Shown in pieces: positions 4,847 through 6,560 of a stretch of 6,560 nt of DNA. The first letter of the stretch is position 1, and every line of letters starts with the position of its first letter. Below the pieces are notes generated by a model. It did not search any database and was not told the origin of the DNA. It saw only the letters and a list, made by a program, of their open reading frames with translations. The DNA is from Lentisphaeraceae bacterium (lineage in GTDB: Bacteria; Verrucomicrobiota; Kiritimatiellia; RFP12; UBA1067). Position numbers and translations under genes: made by a program. The stretch is taken from contig SFPL01000022.1 of NCBI GenBank assembly GCA_004551905.1, positions 1 to 6,560 on the forward strand, in the 5' to 3' direction.

Positions 4847-6457
4847 ATGAAGACGGTCGACTGCGACTACTTCGTCGTCGGCTCCGGCATGGCGGGGCTG
4901 ATGAGCGCCCTGCACCTTTCGGCATACGGCAGGGTGACGCTCGTCACCAAGGGCCGCCTCGCCGACTGCAACACCAACTTCGCGCAGGGCGGCATCTGCT
5001 GCGTGATGGACCCGGCCGACAGCTTCGACCGCCACGCGCGCGACACGATGATCGCCGGCGCCTGGCTCGGGCGCACCGAGGTGGTGCACGAGATCTGCGA
5101 AAACGCGCCGGCCGGCATCCAGGACCTGATCGACTGCGGGGTGAAGTTCGCGCGGCGGCCGGACGGATCCTGGGACCTGACGTGCGAAGGCGGCCACAGT
5201 GCCCGGCGCATCCTCCACGCCGGCGACATCACCGGCGAGAAGTGCGAGGCGGCGATGATCCGCCGCGTGCGCCGCTCGGGCGCGGACATCCGCGAGCAGA
5301 CGATCGTCGTCGACCTCATCATGACGCGGCGCCTGGGGCTGAAGGGCGAGAACCGCTGCGTCGGCGCGTACGTGCTCGACAAGCCCACGGGCGAGATCTA
5401 CGCGATTCGCTCCGCGAACACCATCCTCGCCACCGGCGGCTGCGGCAAGGTTTACCTCTACACCTGCAACCCGGATTCGGCGACGGGCGACGGGGTGGCG
5501 CTCGCCTGGCGCGCCGGCGCGAAGATCGAGAACATGGAGTTCGTCCAGTTCCACCCGACCTGCCTCTTCCACCCGCAGGCGAAGCGCTTCCTCATCTCCG
5601 AGGCGGTGCGCGGCGAGGGGGCCGTCCTCGTTAACAAGCACGGGCGCGAGTTCATGAAGAAGTACGATCCGCGCGGGTCGCTCGCGCCGCGCGACATCGT
5701 GGCGCGATCGATCGACTCGGAGATGAAGCGCACCGGCGACGACTGCGTCTTCCTCGACATCCGGAAGAAGGGCCGCGTCTACCTGATGAAGCGCTTTCCC
5801 AACATCTACCAGAAGTGCATGGAGTTCGGCATCGACATGGCGAGCGACCTCATCCCGGTCGTGCCGGCCGCCCACTACAGCTGCGGCGGCATCCAGGCGA
5901 CGACCGACGGGCGCACCTCGATCCCCGGGCTCTCGGCGGTGGGCGAGTGCGCCTCTACCGGGCTCCACGGCGCAAACCGCCTCGCGTCCAACTCGCTGAT
6001 GGAGGCGCTCGTCTGCGCGCGGCTCACCGCGGCGCGGCTCGGTCCGCACCCTGAGCGGACGCGCCTGCCGCGCATCCCGGCGTGGAAGATCGGGAACGCG
6101 GTCCCGCCCGACGAGGCGGTGCTCGTCTCGCACATGTGGGACGAGATCCGCCGCCTGATGTGGGACTACGTTGGGATCGTCCGCACCAACAAGCGCCTCG
6201 CGCGCGCGGCGCACCGGCTGCGCACGCTCCGCCGCGAGATCCGCAACTACTACTTCCGCTACCTGGTGACGCCCGACACGCTGGAGCTGAGGAACCTCGC
6301 CGTCTGCGCGGAGCTGATCGTGAGGAGTGCGCAGAAGCGCCGCGAGAGCCGCGGCCTCCACTACACCCTCGACTACCCGCGCCAGGCGAAGCGCATCCGC
6401 CAGACGGTGATCGAGGGCTTCCACGGATTACAAATCCCTAATTCTTCGCACAGGTAG
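4847..6457 (+). CDS. nadB: L-aspartate oxidase (NadB)
   Basis: A 536-residue FAD enzyme that oxidises L-aspartate to iminoaspartate, which quinolinate synthase (NadA) turns into quinolinate for NAD synthesis. Fumarate or oxygen reoxidises the flavin, fumarate being the natural choice in an anaerobe. The dinucleotide-binding GSGMAG is at 12-17, NTNFAQGGI at 42-50, EGGHSARRILHAGDITG at 114-130, ATGG at 195-198, FVQFHPT at 232-238, SEAVRGEGA at 251-259, LAPRD at 279-283, AAHYSCGGI at 341-349, and the diagnostic HGANRLASNSLMEALV at 374-389. H236, R282, H343 and R378 correspond to the E. coli active-site residues H244, R290, H351 and R386, all with the same offset of 8. The helical C-terminal domain is complete, so this is not the related succinate dehydrogenase flavoprotein. 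The ATG lies 8 nt after the glnA stop, with a weak GAAGGG (4837-4842) overlapping that stop. nadA and nadC are not in the window. The last dozen codons are AT-richer than the rest. Confidence 0.95.
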   Translation: MKTVDCDYFVVGSGMAGLMSALHLSAYGRVTLVTKGRLADCNTNFAQGGICCVMDPADSFDRHARDTMIAGAWLGRTEVVHEICENAPAGIQDLIDCGVKFARRPDGSWDLTCEGGHSARRILHAGDITGEKCEAAMIRRVRRSGADIREQTIVVDLIMTRRLGLKGENRCVGAYVLDKPTGEIYAIRSANTILATGGCGKVYLYTCNPDSATGDGVALAWRAGAKIENMEFVQFHPTCLFHPQAKRFLISEAVRGEGAVLVNKHGREFMKKYDPRGSLAPRDIVARSIDSEMKRTGDDCVFLDIRKKGRVYLMKRFPNIYQKCMEFGIDMASDLIPVVPAAHYSCGGIQATTDGRTSIPGLSAVGECASTGLHGANRLASNSLMEALVCARLTAARLGPHPERTRLPRIPAWKIGNAVPPDEAVLVSHMWDEIRRLMWDYVGIVRTNKRLARAAHRLRTLRREIRNYYFRYLVTPDTLELRNLAVCAELIVRSAQKRRESRGLHYTLDYPRQAKRIRQTVIEGFHGLQIPNSSHR

Positions 6458-6483
6458 GCCGTAGGAGGCGACCTTTGTCCACA

Positions 6484-6514
6484 GGGCCGGGATGGCGTCG
6501 CGCCATCCCGGCCC
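6484..6514 (+). terminator. Strong hairpin after nadB, likely terminator
   Basis: A perfect 14-bp inverted repeat (6484-6497 with 6501-6514) closed by a TCG loop, almost all G-C, starting 27 bp after the nadB stop. The U tract is not adjacent: a run of six T comes only at 6532-6537, 17 bases after the stem. It is most simply the end of the glnA-nadB transcript or a 3' end-stabilising structure. Being symmetric, it could also act on a convergent transcript. Confidence 0.6.
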
Positions 6515-6526
6515 GTCCTGCATATT

Positions 6527-6560
6527 TTGACTTTTTTGCAGATTCCCCCTTGACTTTTGC
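6527..6560 (+). repeat. Tandem TTGACTTTT repeats at the window edge, possible -35 boxes
   Basis: TTGACTTTTTTGC (6527-6539) and TTGACTTTTGC (6550-6560) are two copies of one motif, 23 bp apart, differing only by two T. Each holds TTGACT, close to the -35 consensus TTGACA. The second may belong to a promoter whose -10 lies beyond the end of the window. The first, with a poor match near its expected -10 position, may be a decayed duplicate. Confidence 0.4.

Noticed and set aside
3204..4925. 573-codon open frame on the minus strand opposite glnA
   Set aside because: Same reason: an antisense shadow with Arg/Val/Leu/Ala-rich low-complexity protein that also crosses the glnA promoter and the end of the tRNA.
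4820..6424. 534-codon open frame on the minus strand opposite nadB
   Set aside because: Antisense shadow of a complete NadB; the composition is Arg/Ala/Val/Asp-rich without recognisable domains.
1..6560. CRISPR array, insertion sequence, integrase site or phage gene
   Set aside because: No regularly spaced repeats, transposase-like frames, flanking target duplications, or tRNA 3'-end duplication (possible att site) were seen; the sequence after tRNA-Val leads directly into the glnA promoter.

Overview
The window is bacterial chromosomal DNA. Coding regions are strongly GC-rich and the short intergenic stretches are much more AT-rich. It carries two divergent units around a central regulatory region (about 3001-3140), with one tRNA gene. 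Nothing mobile, no CRISPR array and no phage gene is visible. The organism cannot be fixed from the sequence alone. Promoters are of the ordinary sigma-70 extended -10 type, the tRNA encodes its CCA end, and the glutamine synthetase resembles from memory the roughly 500-residue enzyme of Bacteroides and Prevotella. The high GC and promoter style do not fit typical Bacteroidota, so a gut-type anaerobe of another phylum (for example the Verrucomicrobiota/Kiritimatiellota/Lentisphaerota group) is a low-confidence guess.

Left half, minus strand (3000 down to 168): a ferrous-iron uptake operon, feoA - feoB - a 53-residue FeoB-associated Cys-rich membrane protein. FeoB is the membrane permease with an N-terminal G domain, FeoA the small SH3-like partner, and the Cys-rich peptide overlaps the feoB stop codon by ATGA. 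FeoB carries a long, very acidic extra segment in the extracytoplasmic loop after its first membrane helix. The operon promoter (3066-3095) has two TTAG-N6-CTAA dyads 35 bp apart, one between -35 and -10 and one just after the predicted start site. This is the layout expected for repression by a DtxR/IdeR/MntR-type metal-dependent regulator.

Centre, plus strand: a tRNA-Val (anticodon TAC, 3140-3216) with its own extended -10 promoter, back to back with the feo promoter. A GC-rich spacer with a possible hairpin follows, then the promoter of the next gene.

Right half, plus strand (3339-6457): a type I-like glutamine synthetase and, 8 bp later, L-aspartate oxidase (NadB), the first enzyme of NAD synthesis from aspartate. 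The close spacing implies one transcript and translational coupling. A perfect 14-bp stem hairpin follows nadB, and the window ends in two TTGACTTTT-type repeats that may be -35 elements of an unseen downstream gene.

I see ordinary core metabolism rather than a clearly new system. The points most worth a second look are the tandem metal-regulator operators, the acidic FeoB insert, the glutamine synthetase with no adenylylation tyrosine, and a promoter-like site at 36-65 that points antisense into the end of the feo operon.
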